Shown here piece by piece: positions 45,130 through 56,273 of a stretch of DNA of 64,000 bases (its first letter is position 1; each line of letters begins with the position of its first letter). The position numbers were made by a program, and so were the translations under genes. The stretch is from Isoetes taiwanensis. Taxonomy: Eukaryota > Streptophyta > Lycopodiopsida > Isoetales > Isoetaceae. The DNA is taken from contig JAJEKV010000011.1 of assembly GCA_021234155.1 (NCBI GenBank), positions 4,031,069 through 4,095,068 on the forward strand, in the 5' to 3' direction. The notes below the pieces were generated by a model. That model was not told the origin of the DNA, did not search any database, and saw only the letters and a program-made list of their open reading frames with translations.

Positions 45130-47830
45130 ATATGGTACACCCTTGCGTGCTTATGCCCTTATGGGGAAGATATTTCCCGTCTGGAAAGCATGATCCAAGA
45201 TATGCAGGAAGCCCTAAAATTGCAGCAGAATGACCTAGTGTCAAAGAAGGAACAGGCTGCACAATCTCAGGCAAAGGGAAGCTTCTTCTCGGCTGCAGAG
45301 GGGAAGTTAAAGACCATAAAGGATAATATTGCACGTCTTCAAGCACTGCCAGATCCTAATGCAGGTGTCTCTGCTGAGATTCATTCTTTGGAGAGGGAGA
45401 AAGATATGGCAGAATATATGCTGAAGTCCCTACTTGAAATGGCGGGTGGGCCAATAGATCAAACCTGTGTAGAAAAGGTGGCTGCACTAACTGCTGAGAT
45501 TGCCAACAACGAGTCCCTCCTTGCAAAAGCCCAGCAACACTTACAGAATGTCACCAGGCTGAGGGAGATGACCAAGAGAAATGATCAGCTGGTCAGCATC
45601 ACTCCAATACCATTCCGATTGCCAATTGGAGATGAGGAGAGATGCTCCACCTGTGGTCTTGCATTCCAGGATGATTACACCCTCAGCCTGCGGATGAAAT
45701 GTGGACATCATTATTACGTTAGCTGCACCAGTTTGCTCATGGAAAAAGGATGCTGCCTCGAGTGCACAGAGACCATTCCTACAGGGTTAGTGCATGAAAT
45801 AGGTAAGCTTAATACAGTAAAGCAGGAAGTGTTGCATGCTGGAACAGCTCACAAAACCGAGACGAAGGTAATTGATGTTGATGAGCATGTAGCCACAACT
45901 CCTGATAGCAGCAGGAAAAGGAAACAGGTCAACACACCAAAAAGTAAAAGGACCCCAGGATCAGCCAAGCACAAGTCCACAAGGGTTCACACTCCACAGC
46001 CAAGACATGGGAAAAAAGGTACATGCACGTTTTTCGGGTGCTCGATTTTGAATTGGCAGCATTAGAAGGTGTTGTAGACATTGGATGACAAACTACCGGC
46101 AGATCTTCAAAGACACTGCACACTGGCAAAGACAGCGGTCTTTGGAGACACCAAAGCATGCTGAATCCAAGGGAGATTCAAGTAGTATGCGATGGTGCCA
46201 ACAATTATAGTATAGTTCCAAATTCTCGCAATTTGCCTCTACAAAGGCCTCCTCTAACTTGTTCTTTGCGGGGAAGGAAAACGATGGCGAAGATGTCGGC
46301 AATCGATTCAGTCGAACGATCGTTAAGCAAGTGAAACAGGTTGACACGGTCAAGGGGCGGGAAGGTTGTGGAAGAAGAAAGTGGCGTGAGTCGAAAATGA
46401 CCTTGATGACGACGTCCCCATAGAAGTAGCATTTGGAAAGAAAAACATGGCTAATGTAATTTTGCCTTATGTATTTCGAAGCGGGCAAACCTTGATTTTG
46501 CAAGACAACCCTAAACCATCAGCCAAAAGGTTTTTGTTCAAACAATTAATATATTTGATCCCTGTTTTATCCACCTTTAATGTGCAAATTTTGGTTTGGA
46601 TTATTCATTCAACTTAGGCTTTCGTAAAAACTTGTCTGAGAGAAAAGAAGGCAGCCAATGGTTATACTTAGTGAATCGATGAAGAAGACAATCTGAGATA
46701 AAGAAGTGCCAAAGACAAACTCTAACATACAAAAGGTGCTTGTTATCCCTGTTACATTTGAGAATGTGTATTCTCTACAATTTTCAGTTGTTAATTGGAG
46801 CTCATCCTTGCATGCGGGGAGAACAAGGCAGTCGCGTGAATGAAGAAACCGAGGACAAAGGCAAAGCAAGGGTTACCGATAGCGGGAAACACCCATACAT
46901 TGGGGCGGGGAGATACTAATAAGGATGTATCTGACTATGGCTATCAGCACTCTCCATCATCTGGTAGCAAAGATAAAGCAGAGTCCAGCAGGTTGCAACA
47001 ATGTCCAGCACCTCCCAAGTTATAGCACTTCCCAGCAGAGTCCAGCACACATCGCAGCACAGACAAGCACGATGCAGCACACATCGACAGTGGTTGCAAA
47101 TGTCCAAGGATGGACACCCAGACGGAAGTTGATGGTGCTTGACGTAAATGGTGTACTGGCACAGACACAACAGAGGAGAATGAACGGGAAAATCTTGCCT
47201 CCACCACAAACGAAGCATGTTGTAAAGCGCAAATAAGTACCTCATTTGCAGACCAGGGTATCATGAGTTTGTGGAGTGGGCACTGCAGAGGTTTGATATT
47301 GTGATTTGGAGTGCTTCTCTACTTCGGAATACAAGGGATATGGTGGATGCATTGTTCCCTCATTTGCAGACCAGATTCTTGAAGTTATATGGTCAAGAGC
47401 ATTGCTATGGATGCGAGCATCCAAACAGATCAGAAAAGCAAAACTTTTTCAAGGAGTTGAAGGTTGTACTTGAGGATTTTCCTCAAAATCATGGTATGAT
47501 TTTCTTGGTTGATGACAGCCTACACAAAGGGTTTCTAAGCCCTGCACACACAACCCTTCCCATTATGCCTTTCAGGGGCAAGAAAAGGACAACTTTTTGC
47601 AGAAGTTTGTGTGTCCAACTTTGGAATACTTGTCTTCTCATACAAAGATCAGAAACGATCTCATTGGGTTGACATCAGCGATGCATGGTTGGAAGAGAAG
47701 GCGGTTGCGATCTTTGGATTCTTGCCTCAACAACTATCTTGTCTCGGCCTACTATATCCTCAATGCTCCATTAGAAGTACAAAAGCGAAATTCTTTGGGC
47801 ACCCTTCTGGCGACCAGATGACTTTGAAGA
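45130..47830 (+). pseudogene. Element gene A2: coiled coil, RING-like motif, basic linker, FCP1-like domain (broken)
   Basis: Second copy of the A1 type. The frame is open from at least 45,130 with YGEDISRLESMIQDMQEAL; the first Met is at 45,190. A coiled coil of about 140 residues leads to a zinc motif (DEERCSTCGLAFQDDY, MKCGHHYYVSC, CCLEC) and a Lys/Arg-rich linker (SRKRKQVNTPKSKRTPGSAK) up to a donor at 46,019. A later segment (about 46,925-47,235) begins the FCP1-like domain: RRKLMVLDVNGVLAQ. A small insertion or frameshift near 47,232-47,255 precedes RPGYHEFVEWALQRFDIVIW and IFLVDDSLHKG; another frameshift near 47,580 precedes FLQKFVCPTLEYL. As in A1 the motif is DVN. It lacks the N-terminal exons of A1, so it is 5'-truncated as well as frameshifted. 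Confidence 0.7.
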
Positions 47831-48452
47831 CTTCGATGACTCATGAAGTAACCATTGTACACTACTTTTTTGTAATATATATGTATGATTACTTTGTCTT
47901 ATCTTGAGTATTGAGTGATCTTGAGTGATGTCTCTAATCTTGAGTGTACAATTTTCTGTAATATATATCAAGCTTACTCTCCAATATTACAAGCATTGTT
48001 TCCAATACTAAAATACTCCAATACAGCAGTCCAATACTACAAACATTGTCTCACAAGCATTATCTCCAATACAATGATCAAAATTTGAGACAAGTACACA
48101 AGTAACTACAGACCTGTTACAATGATAAAACAACTAGGCCAAAGCATATTCAACCTTCATATGGCAGACTGTCAAGGATCATCTGGTGAGTAGCCTGTTC
48201 AAGGGAAAATCTGTTGGTGCCAAGAATCTGATTCATCTCAAACTTTTTTTTTTTTTTGAGGAAACGGCAGAAATTGTATTACTGTATGTGAGATTACATA
48301 GTTATACAAAAAACCAAGGATTATCCATCCATGGAAAAAATGTTGACATCAAGTTGTCAACGGCCCTATAATGGCCACTAGGAATAACTGAAATAGAAAA
48401 ACACTATATATCAAGAGTTCAGAGTTTAGCAAGACAAAGTTAAAGCCTTAGC
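47831..48452. other. Short spacer between A2 and T2 with a poly(A) retro-remnant
   Basis: The two genes converge here. A run of T at 48,244-48,257 followed by GAGGAAACGGCAGAAATTGT looks like the complement of a LINE 3' end with poly(A), inserted on the minus strand; its borders are unclear. ATCTTGAGTG and CAATACTACAA-like short repeats lie at 47,900-48,040. Confidence 0.5.
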
Positions 48453-51400
48453 TCATAATATATCTGGGACTCCATCAAGAGTGATAACAGCATAGGCCTC
48501 GTCAGTATGAAGAAACATCAGGTCATCCAGCTCATTGGGCCCATATCCAGTAGAGTCTAGCAGGTGCATTATCCAAGAATCGCGTGCATCTTCATGTATC
48601 TCAAACTTGATAGCTGATACGTGATGACTGTACTGGAAAGTCAGGCCTTTGTCTTCAAGTAGCTCCCAACTACCATCTGGCTGGGCAGCATAGTACAAAC
48701 CAGCCAACACATGTTCATCCACATTGAAGGTCTGACCCCAGCTGTCCTTGACAATTCTGTCAAGGATATGCCTCGGCTTAACACATTTGACCACATAGAA
48801 ATCTGCATTCTCGATTTCCCTCTCGGCCACAAACAAAGCAAAGTTATCACCTTCCTCACGTTTCCACTAAGCCATTCTCCATCACCTTCAAAAATGCCTC
48901 ATCGATTTAGTCTTGATTACCTTCACCCGGTAGACTTATCGGCTTTAGTGTAACATATTTCCAATTCTTCAATCTGTGTTTGTTCACACAAGATGACCCG
49001 TTTCCTTTCAAACGGTTACCACGAAACAACTTAAACCTCTATGAGCCACCCTTGTGCTTGATTTGGCCAAGTATGTCCGGATCTTTGTGTATTTGCTTGG
49101 TCCCTTCCATCTCGGCGCGCCCAAATGAAGTCTGGGTCCTATCAACATCATCCTTTCCAATTACCCGGAAGTACGCAAGGAGACAACAAGTATTGCATCT
49201 CACGACAAAGATAATACAAAGACTACTCATCACATTCTGGCCCAGTTGACAAAGACTTAAAGCGGATGAAAGCACTATTCAAAGACATTACAAAGAAGTT
49301 ACAAAGCAAAGACTACTCAACGTAATACAGCAGATGAAAGCATAATACCTTTTGATGTCCCCGTTATTGGTACCTTCATTCCAACGAGTTGCGAATTTGT
49401 GCATCGCCAGACACCCTAAATCTCACCCCATCATACTTGAGTCGCTCTCTAGTGAATGCCCCTTTAAGGGCCCCTTGCCCATCATGCTCTCCATTAGCAT
49501 GGGCTGTCCCAAAGAAATTCCAAACTATTTCCTTCCCTAGCTCATGGTGATATCTTGGTAGGAAATAGAATGGTCGGAAGCGATTTGAATTGGCTAGAAC
49601 AACCATCGACCAAACTATATGCCCGGAGAAATCTACACCATTTGATACAAGCCATGAATTGTGCTTTCTAAGACAATCTTTGCACAAAAGAGTGTCATGA
49701 AGCTTGTCATCACTCAAGTAAAAATGGGTTTCCTTCAATAGCTTTCTGATCCCAGAACTGATGTCCATCTTATACGTGATGTGGACATTACAGAAACAAT
49801 GGTGCCATCTTGGATATTGTCCAGGCAACTCCCGAATTGCATGGCACGCCATCTAGCCCCTGCAATTGTGTGGCACGAATATCTTCAATGTGGAACACAG
49901 ATATGAAATGAAATCCTTCACTGTCGTTCTCTTGTAAGACAATCTAAGGACTGGCTTTGGTCCTTTCTTTTTTTTCCCCTTGCCATTTGAGGTCTCGTCT
50001 TGTCTTTGCGGCTTCCGTTGTGTCCCACCAGCTTCCTTGGATTTCTTACTTTTGTTTCCCTTCTTTACAACTTGTGCTGTAGCTTCAGTCTGTGTCCCAC
50101 CAGCTACCTTGGATTTCTTGCTTTTGTTCCCCTTCTTCTCAGCTTGTGCTGCAGCTTCAGGCTGTGTCCCACCAGCTACCTTGGATTTCTTACTTTTGTT
50201 TCCCTTCTTGGTGGCATTGGCTCTTTTTTTCTTTTCTGCCACTTTGGCACCTCCTTGGTAACGCGGTCTGCAACTCCAGCAGCCTCTTCGTCTCCTTTGG
50301 AATCAGAACAAGGTCTCAGAGCATAAAAAACGTAAGATTAGCGCAAGTTGAAAGCATAAAAGCAAGATTCGGCCGGATGGCGGACATATCAGCATGTTTC
50401 AACATGCAATAAAGAGAGTATTACCTTTTCAAACGTCTTCCATTCAAGCAAGAACTCATGATTCTCTCTTTCTCTTGGACATATAGGAAGAGTTTTTATG
50501 CCACACTTCTGACATGTCTACATCAAGCAGTCAAATTTATGCCATTCTTCACCCTCGCTCTTGTTGCAAACCACAGCCCTCCGAGGCATTTGGTTGAGTC
50601 ATACGTATGTTGGCTGGCCAGACACTTCTCACCAGGTCCACAGACCTCGCAGGTGCACTTGCACTCTTCACCATGAAATCCGGTTTTGGCTGACCTTAAT
50701 GCATCCGGGGGCTACCCCGCATACTCCAACTTCATATGGTATATGCAACAACGGGTTTCCCTTTCTCGATACTTTCTTTACATAAATAGGCTTCAACTTC
50801 TCAAAAGCCTTTAAGCAAACAGGATGTTCGGGGATGTGCCTTTTTGTATTGTTGAAATAGCCTGCGGTGAATGGTGGCCGTTGGTTAGAAATATTTATGC
50901 AATAATAGCAAAAAAAAATTTGTATGGAAACTTATACGTGTGACCTCCATAAGGTGTAGGGGATAAGAAATTCGAAGCTTTGACTCTCCAACAGTGTTCA
51001 CAACATCTTTCTTGCAAGGAGAGACTCTGCTATTTTGTTTCGAGCACTGTTATGCTTTGCTTGCAAGGGGGGTGAGAGAATCGCACCTCAACCTCCTTTG
51101 GAAGCTAGACCACGGACCATTTTCAAGGGCGGCTTCCAATTTTCTTAATGCACGGCGGTTGCAATTGTTGACCTCATGCAACCTATCATAAGAAATATTG
51201 CACATTAATCAATGAACATATCGGCCGGCATCACTCGCCAGATACAAGCACTTAAAAGCATGAAGAAGCACGCGGGCATGAAAGCAAGAATTAGATGTAC
51301 CTAACAGCCCCGCCATAGTGGAATTGCATCTCGATTTTTGTGGAAGAAGCCATCACCAATTGTCGAGGTTCGGCTCTCCAAATATCATGGTTCCTTTGCC

Positions 51401-51846
51401 TCTTTTGTGGCTGCCATTTATGCATTTCAAGTTGTTGAGCGGCACCCTTCACGCCTTGCACTCCTTTGGATTTGGCAAAATTCCGTGTTCGAGATTTCCA
51501 TTTCGTGGTGATGAACACCCTCTTCATCACATCGGCCTTGAGTTCGGTGAATGCTTTTGGTGAGCTTGTTGAAGTAATCAACTACAAGCTTGGCTATTTC
51601 TTGCCTGCGTCTCATGCTCATAACCTCCCGTTCAGCCGCTGCTTTCCTCATCTTATTCCGTAATCTGTATTCTCTCTTTCTCTCTGCATCCAATTTCTTG
51701 TAAATTGCAGAGGAAACTGGATCTTCACGCGATATTTCTGTGTTGCATTGACATCCAACAAATCACGGAACATCGTATTGGAATTCATCGGGCCGAAAGT
51801 CCAATGCTAAACGTGTGATTGCCTCAGGCGGTATCGGGGGCGCCAT
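48453..51846 (-). pseudogene. Element gene T2: diverged, degraded DDE-transposase-like protein
   Basis: Homologue of T1. It starts at ATG 51,846 (MAPPIPPEAITRLALDFRPD), 337 bp inside the right terminal repeat. Parts in order on -: basic helical region with EIAKLVVDYFNKLTKSI (51,693-51,427); EEWHKFDCLM, a stop, TCQKCGIKTLPICPRE (about 50,560-50,430); Lys-rich repeats (50,242-49,990); VHITYKMD, FYLSDDKLHDTLL, RPFYFLPRYHHE and HANGEHDGQGALKG (49,800-49,400); YFRVIGKDDVDRTQ with EMEGTKQIHKD (49,200-49,090); and the BAH/chromo-like end FYVVKCVKPRHIL, VDEHVLAGLYY (48,836-48,453). The block holding VVDFAENY in T1 is missing and WSDG is WSMV, so two catalytic positions are lost. It is inactive. Confidence 0.72.
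49990..50242 (-). repeat. In-frame 69-bp tandem repeats in T2 (Lys-rich)
   Basis: Three 23-residue units of the type KKGNKSKKSKVAGGTQ plus EAxAQ occur in a row (third unit diverged) within the T2 frame. T1 has only a short basic stretch (GKDKEGRPKSRKQL) at the same place. The DNA is a minisatellite, so open frames on + here are shadows of it. Confidence 0.85.
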
Positions 51847-52151
51847 GAAATTCCTGAGAGAGGGAGAATAAGTGAATTGGAGGGAGAATTTTCGCGGGCC
51901 ATGAGGTCGTGGTAGTTCTGGGCTCGATCGAATTTGCAACGTACTACCACTCGCGCGAAAATCCAGTCAAAATCCAACAATCATTTTCCTAACGGTTCGT
52001 TGGTGAGGTGGACGTGCGAGTACATGAAGGGCGTCAAAAATATGACGGGCAGTTACTCCCACCAGCACCCAAATTAAGCAAAAGCAGGGGTGCTTTAAGC
52101 GGGCCAAAACCCTGCTATAAGCATGCTACAAGCATGCATCCGGACGCATGC

Positions 52152-52183
52152 TTTTGATACCCACCAACATACTTTCACCCTCG
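52152..52183 (-). repeat. Right terminal inverted repeat of the 24.4-kb element
   Basis: Read on -, CGAGGGTGAAAGTATG then TTGGTGGGTATCAAAA, followed outward on + by GATTGAGG. It differs from the left repeat at three positions. Nearby AAGCATGC repeats give an extra small palindrome. Confidence 0.85.
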
Positions 52184-53034
52184 GATTGAGGAAGGCCTAC
52201 ACTCGATCGGATCAAGGAAGTGTTTCATAGAAACACAGGTTATACCATCGGTTGGAAAGGGACCTAAATCGCAACTTTTCCACAATGTTGTTTCCACCTT
52301 AAGAAACCGTAGGACTTTCCCGCGATTTCTCTCTTGCAACTGAGAACATTGTTCCACTCCTTCGACTATGGCATTGAGAAAAAAATTGATGAACAAATGC
52401 TCTCTGGTGCCTCTTGTGGTTCAACATCTGGCATGCAGATGCAAGACTCCAAGTTCTTCTTTCTTTCCACGATTTTTTCCTGCCCCTATTTTTCGTGTTA
52501 CATTCTGGTTTAGAGCGGCATGCGACCTGTAAAGCAGACTGAGTGCTCCTAGTCTTTGTTTCAATCAAATAAGAGACAACAGGGCATCAATCCGGTCTTA
52601 GGGCAGCAGAGCAGTAGCAGAAAATTCATCCACAAGGTAGCAGGACAGCAAATCCGATTCGTCCACAAGGTTCTTAATCGTTTGATTGATATCCAGCAGG
52701 TGATTGAGTTGCAACATCGGTGATTGAGCTGCAGCAAGCTGCATAAAGTGCCCAAGCTTAAAAAAATCTGATGTAAAGGTAATGCCCTTCTATTTCTTGT
52801 AGAAGATGTATTTCTTAGTAGGCTAAATTTCATTTCAAAAGGATAGCGTAAACTGCAAGCACTTGGATTAATGAAACAATGCTTCAGGCTGTAATTATAT
52901 TTGAGTAGTGCAATAAAATAATCAGATAACGCGACAATTGTAGTTGCTCAGCAGGAAGGCCTTAGTGAAGATTATATAGCTGTTATTAATGATGCACCTC
53001 AAGGATGTAAGTGAATATTCTCCTATTTTGACTT
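52184..53034. other. Right flank of the 24.4-kb element, no certain gene
   Basis: A + frame continues from the target site (GAG at 52,188) for 50 codons to TGA at 52,341. With one target copy removed it is in frame with ATG 27,760 on the left flank. No domain is recognised. The rest is unassigned. Confidence 0.4.
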
Positions 53035-53560
53035 TTGTTTGTCGTCTACATTTCTAGACATCCCAAAGCATGTGGCAGCATTGGAACTACAAAACCAGAC
53101 AGACATATACATTGCCAAATCCCTAACCCAAGTCTTGTTCTATGGAATACTATTATTGATATGTATGCCGAACATGGGAGCTTGCTATACTCATGCAGAT
53201 TTTTGACAGATTGTTAGTTCGTTATGTCGTATCCTAAGGAGATATTATTATAACAGGTTATGTTGAACATGATGAAGGGTTGTCTGCATTAGGTTGCTTT
53301 GAAAAGACATGGAAGAATATAAAGCCAGAGAGAGGTTCATTTTTGGGTGCATTATGTTGGATGGATCTCATTTTAATTGCATGGACTATCTTCTGGCTCG
53401 CAAAAGGTGCTTGTAAGAAGCCAAAGATTTCCTTCAAGTGTTAGTCAATCCAATTTTTCAATTATTATGACTCTACATAGTGGGTGCAGATTGCACAAGC
53501 TAGAAGTAGGAACTTTTGTTGTTAAATGATAATTCAGCAAACATTGTAAGAGCCTGCATC
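53035..53560 (+). pseudogene. PPR-like fragment
   Basis: Pentatricopeptide repeat proteins bind RNA in plastids and mitochondria. On + the frame reads ACGSIGTTKPDRHIHCQI and PSLVLWNTIIDMYAEHGSL, which fits the plant PLS-type pattern (WNTMIDMYAKCGSL). Downstream, in shifted frames, GCIMLDGSHFNCMDYL may correspond to the next repeat. Only one to two repeats are legible, with stops between, so it is a relic. Confidence 0.55.
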
Positions 53561-55319
53561 TATATCTGACTGACTTGGTTTTGTCGTCATCAATATGATT
53601 CTACAACACAATCATTTCCATGCAAGATTACTTTTAATTGTCCGATTGGCGAGTGGCCTCTCAAATTTGAACAATGAGGCGTTGTTGCACGGTAGTAGAC
53701 ATGGCCTCATGTACTGGCCGGGATAAACATTGAGCTATCTCATATCTTACGTTTAACAACACTTAGATAAGTGTGAGGTGGAATGTCATTCAAAATATAA
53801 AAGCATAAAGTAAGTTGGACTTCTTTACGAATTATTCTTACCGACCCTCCTTACTCCTTAAATTTGCATTGAGATATTCCACGTTGATTGAAGAATGGCT
53901 CCATCTCGGATAACGCATTAGCTTGACCTCGCTTAATGAAGTGGAGTGTTTCATTTTCCATAATTCATTATCTGGGGAAAGATCTTTGAATGTAGCCTAG
54001 ACTCCGGCTTTGTACGAGATCCACCCTATTCCTTAGATGTGGAGTTCTATTCACTTGCTAGACAACATGATTTTGGCAGAACTGGATTGGATGGAATCCC
54101 CCATTGCGATCGGCCTTGTTGGCGATTAATAATGCAATCAGTATTCCTTGAGTAGAAAAATATTTTCGTGTGATATGGATGCTCTTCTTGAAATAAACCT
54201 TTATTGTAAGTTGTTTATACATAAAGGCATTTCCATTAAGTCTTTTACTTACATTTCTTTACTTTGCAAAGCAATTGATTAAGGGCCTTCTTACAATATG
54301 ATTAGCTTTGAATAGTTGCTGCACTTGCCAATAATCCAACTCAAAGTCAGTCTGGAATTTTTGGGGAACACGTCGAAGTTTTATGTGGTACACAAGATGG
54401 AGTTAAAGCAAAATGGAGTTAAAAGTATAATGGAGTTAGAAGTATAATGGAGTTAGCTTGGAACCAGTTAGTGGTTCATCCTTTGAAATTAAATTTTAAG
54501 ATTACCTCTTCCACGAGTTTCTGTATTGTTGAAAAGTAGCCTTTTCCATGTGCACAAGCCTCAAATTGTGATCCAAAATGTGTGACTTAGTTGAACTTGC
54601 TACATAGTTTGTTCTAACATACTGTCTTGAAGCTTATTCTGTAAGTAAACATTTTGTAAATGACCATGGCAGTTTGGACTTGTCGTACCAGGTTTATATA
54701 TGGTTTGCAGATTTCTTCTGCTATCTGGGCATGTTTGATTTGCAAATTTCTTCTGTTTATCTGGGCATGGCTATCTCATAACAAGCCAAGGGGTTGATGA
54801 CTTATATGTATCGAGACACTTGCTTACATTTATCAAATACTTAAGTTTGTTCTTTCATGTTACATTTATCATTTACTTAAGTTTGTTTCTTTTTTTCTTT
54901 TGATCTCTTCCATGTATGATGAGAATATTTAACAAAGACAAAGGTTATGCAATAGAGATTATGTAGAGCATAGTGCCATGATGCAACATAATAGAGTGCA
55001 GCTTTACACGTACGCACTATCCTGGTCAAACATTGTACATGCATGGCAGTTTAATACACGAGATTCTAAAACTTCAATATGTTTGCACGCCTTCAATTCA
55101 ATTCAATTTTAAGCTTTGATAACAAACTAATTTGACCGAAAGAACCATGATCTAAAACCAGGACTTCCCATAATTTGTACCTTGCAAGAAGTTCCATGTT
55201 ATGTTGGGTGTTACGTGCCGGAATTTTTGAGATCATGTTATATTGGGTGTTAAGTGCCAGAATTTTTGAGATTAAAGCTGGTCTCAATTCTTAGTTAATC
55301 TTACCCCATGGAGTTTCTA
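53561..55319. other. AT-rich intergenic DNA with a minisatellite
   Basis: No gene seen. At 54,398-54,455 GTATAATGGAGTTAGAA-type units of about 17 bp are repeated three times. At 55,190-55,270 a 57-bp segment with TGTTATRTTGGGTGTTA and GCCRGAATTTTTGAGAT is duplicated. Confidence 0.6.
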
Positions 55320-55775
55320 ACTGCATGTGGAAACCTAACCTATTTTCCATCTCATGTGGAAACCTAACCTGTTTTCCTCCTCCTGTAGAAACCCTTCCCA
55401 ATTTCCATCATGCAAGGAAATCGGGAAGGGTTTCCACTCAAAATTTGAATTTTGAGTGACGTGCGCTCGATGGACGTGCGCCTTAATGTCGGGCATCCGT
55501 ATGGAAAGGCGTGAGCCATAAAGGCTCACGTGTGTAAATATTTTGGGAAAAAATAATTTTGTGGAAACCCTTCCGATTTTCCAATATGGAAACCCTTCCG
55601 ACTTTCAAATTCAGGAAAACCGGAAGGGTTTCCATGGAAACCCTTTCGAGTTTTATTAAAAACCGGAAGGGTTTCCATTAAAACCCAGAAGGGTTTCCAT
55701 TGAAAGTCGGAAGGGTTTCCATTAAAACCCGGAAGGGTTTCCTCCATGGAAAGCCGGAAGGGTTTCCATGGGAGA
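55320..55775. repeat. Array of GGAAACCCTTCC / GGAAGGGTTTCC motifs in both orientations
   Basis: About a dozen copies of a core like CCGGAAGGGTTTCCAT occur. In 55,320-55,440 and 55,560-55,615 they mostly read GGAAACCCTTCC, in 55,616-55,775 mostly GGAAGGGTTTCC, so the two halves are inverted to each other. Spacers such as ATTAAAACC are short. A plain spacer at 55,441-55,559 separates the sub-arrays. The same motif occurs at 27,559-27,630. Confidence 0.8.
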
Positions 55776-56273
55776 CCAACCCAAATCGGGCGTACTTAAA
55801 ACCATCGATTTTAGCGGCTGAACAGTGGTGTTATGTCTGTATCATGCATTGTGAACGGATCATGACATCTGTGGCAGATTGGTATTTCTCTAGGTGGGGC
55901 ACTTAGCACGACCCATTATTTTGTAAGTGCCCCACCCATTATTTTGCCCCTATGACATAAGGACTAAAGAAGGGAGATTTAGGTGTAGACCATGCATAAA
56001 AACGCCCCACATTGTAGCATTTTGGAATTGGATGCAGATAATCAAGACACCAACTACTGCACATGCTTATGGATTTATGTGCAAACTAAGTTATGTCATT
56101 TGTAAAATTATCTATGACCATGAGGTTTGCCCTTAAATGTCTTAGTCTGGAAGAGCTCATTCATTTTGAAGAATATAACTTACCGATACTATGGGGTAAG
56201 GTGGAGTTCACATTATTATTCTGCGTTCAAGGAATACACGAAGATGAAACAAGAATTTCTATCCAAGCAATAG
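55776..56273. other. 3' flank of the LRR gene, possible further exon not found
   Basis: No recognisable gene. If the LRR gene continues beyond a possible donor at its stop codon, a membrane-segment exon should lie here or beyond; I could not find one. Confidence 0.45.

Larger units (their letters stand above)
27773..52183. mobile_element. 24.4-kb terminal-inverted-repeat DNA element with two FCP1-like/transposase-like gene pairs
   Basis: The 32-bp ends 27,773-27,804 and 52,152-52,183 are inverted and 29/32 identical; the shared core begins GGGTGAAAGTATG and continues TGGTGGGTA. GATTGAGT (27,765-27,772) and GATTGAGG (52,184-52,191) match at 7 of 8 bases as a target duplication. The outermost start codons lie 331 bp (28,104) and 337 bp (51,846) inside the ends, so the two outer genes point inward symmetrically. 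Two convergent pairs of the same two gene families fill the element, with an asparaginyl-tRNA synthetase pseudogene and other insertions between. It may be one composite unit made of two fused relatives. I cannot assign the superfamily; 8-bp duplications occur in hAT, Zisupton and others, but the proteins match neither in what I can see. Confidence 0.75.

Noticed and set aside
45190-46018. An independent RING-type host gene
   Set aside because: The frame leads through a donor to the basic linker and FCP1-like domain in the same order as A1.
49980-50412. Hydrophobic frames on +
   Set aside because: Antisense of the Lys-rich minisatellite in T2.
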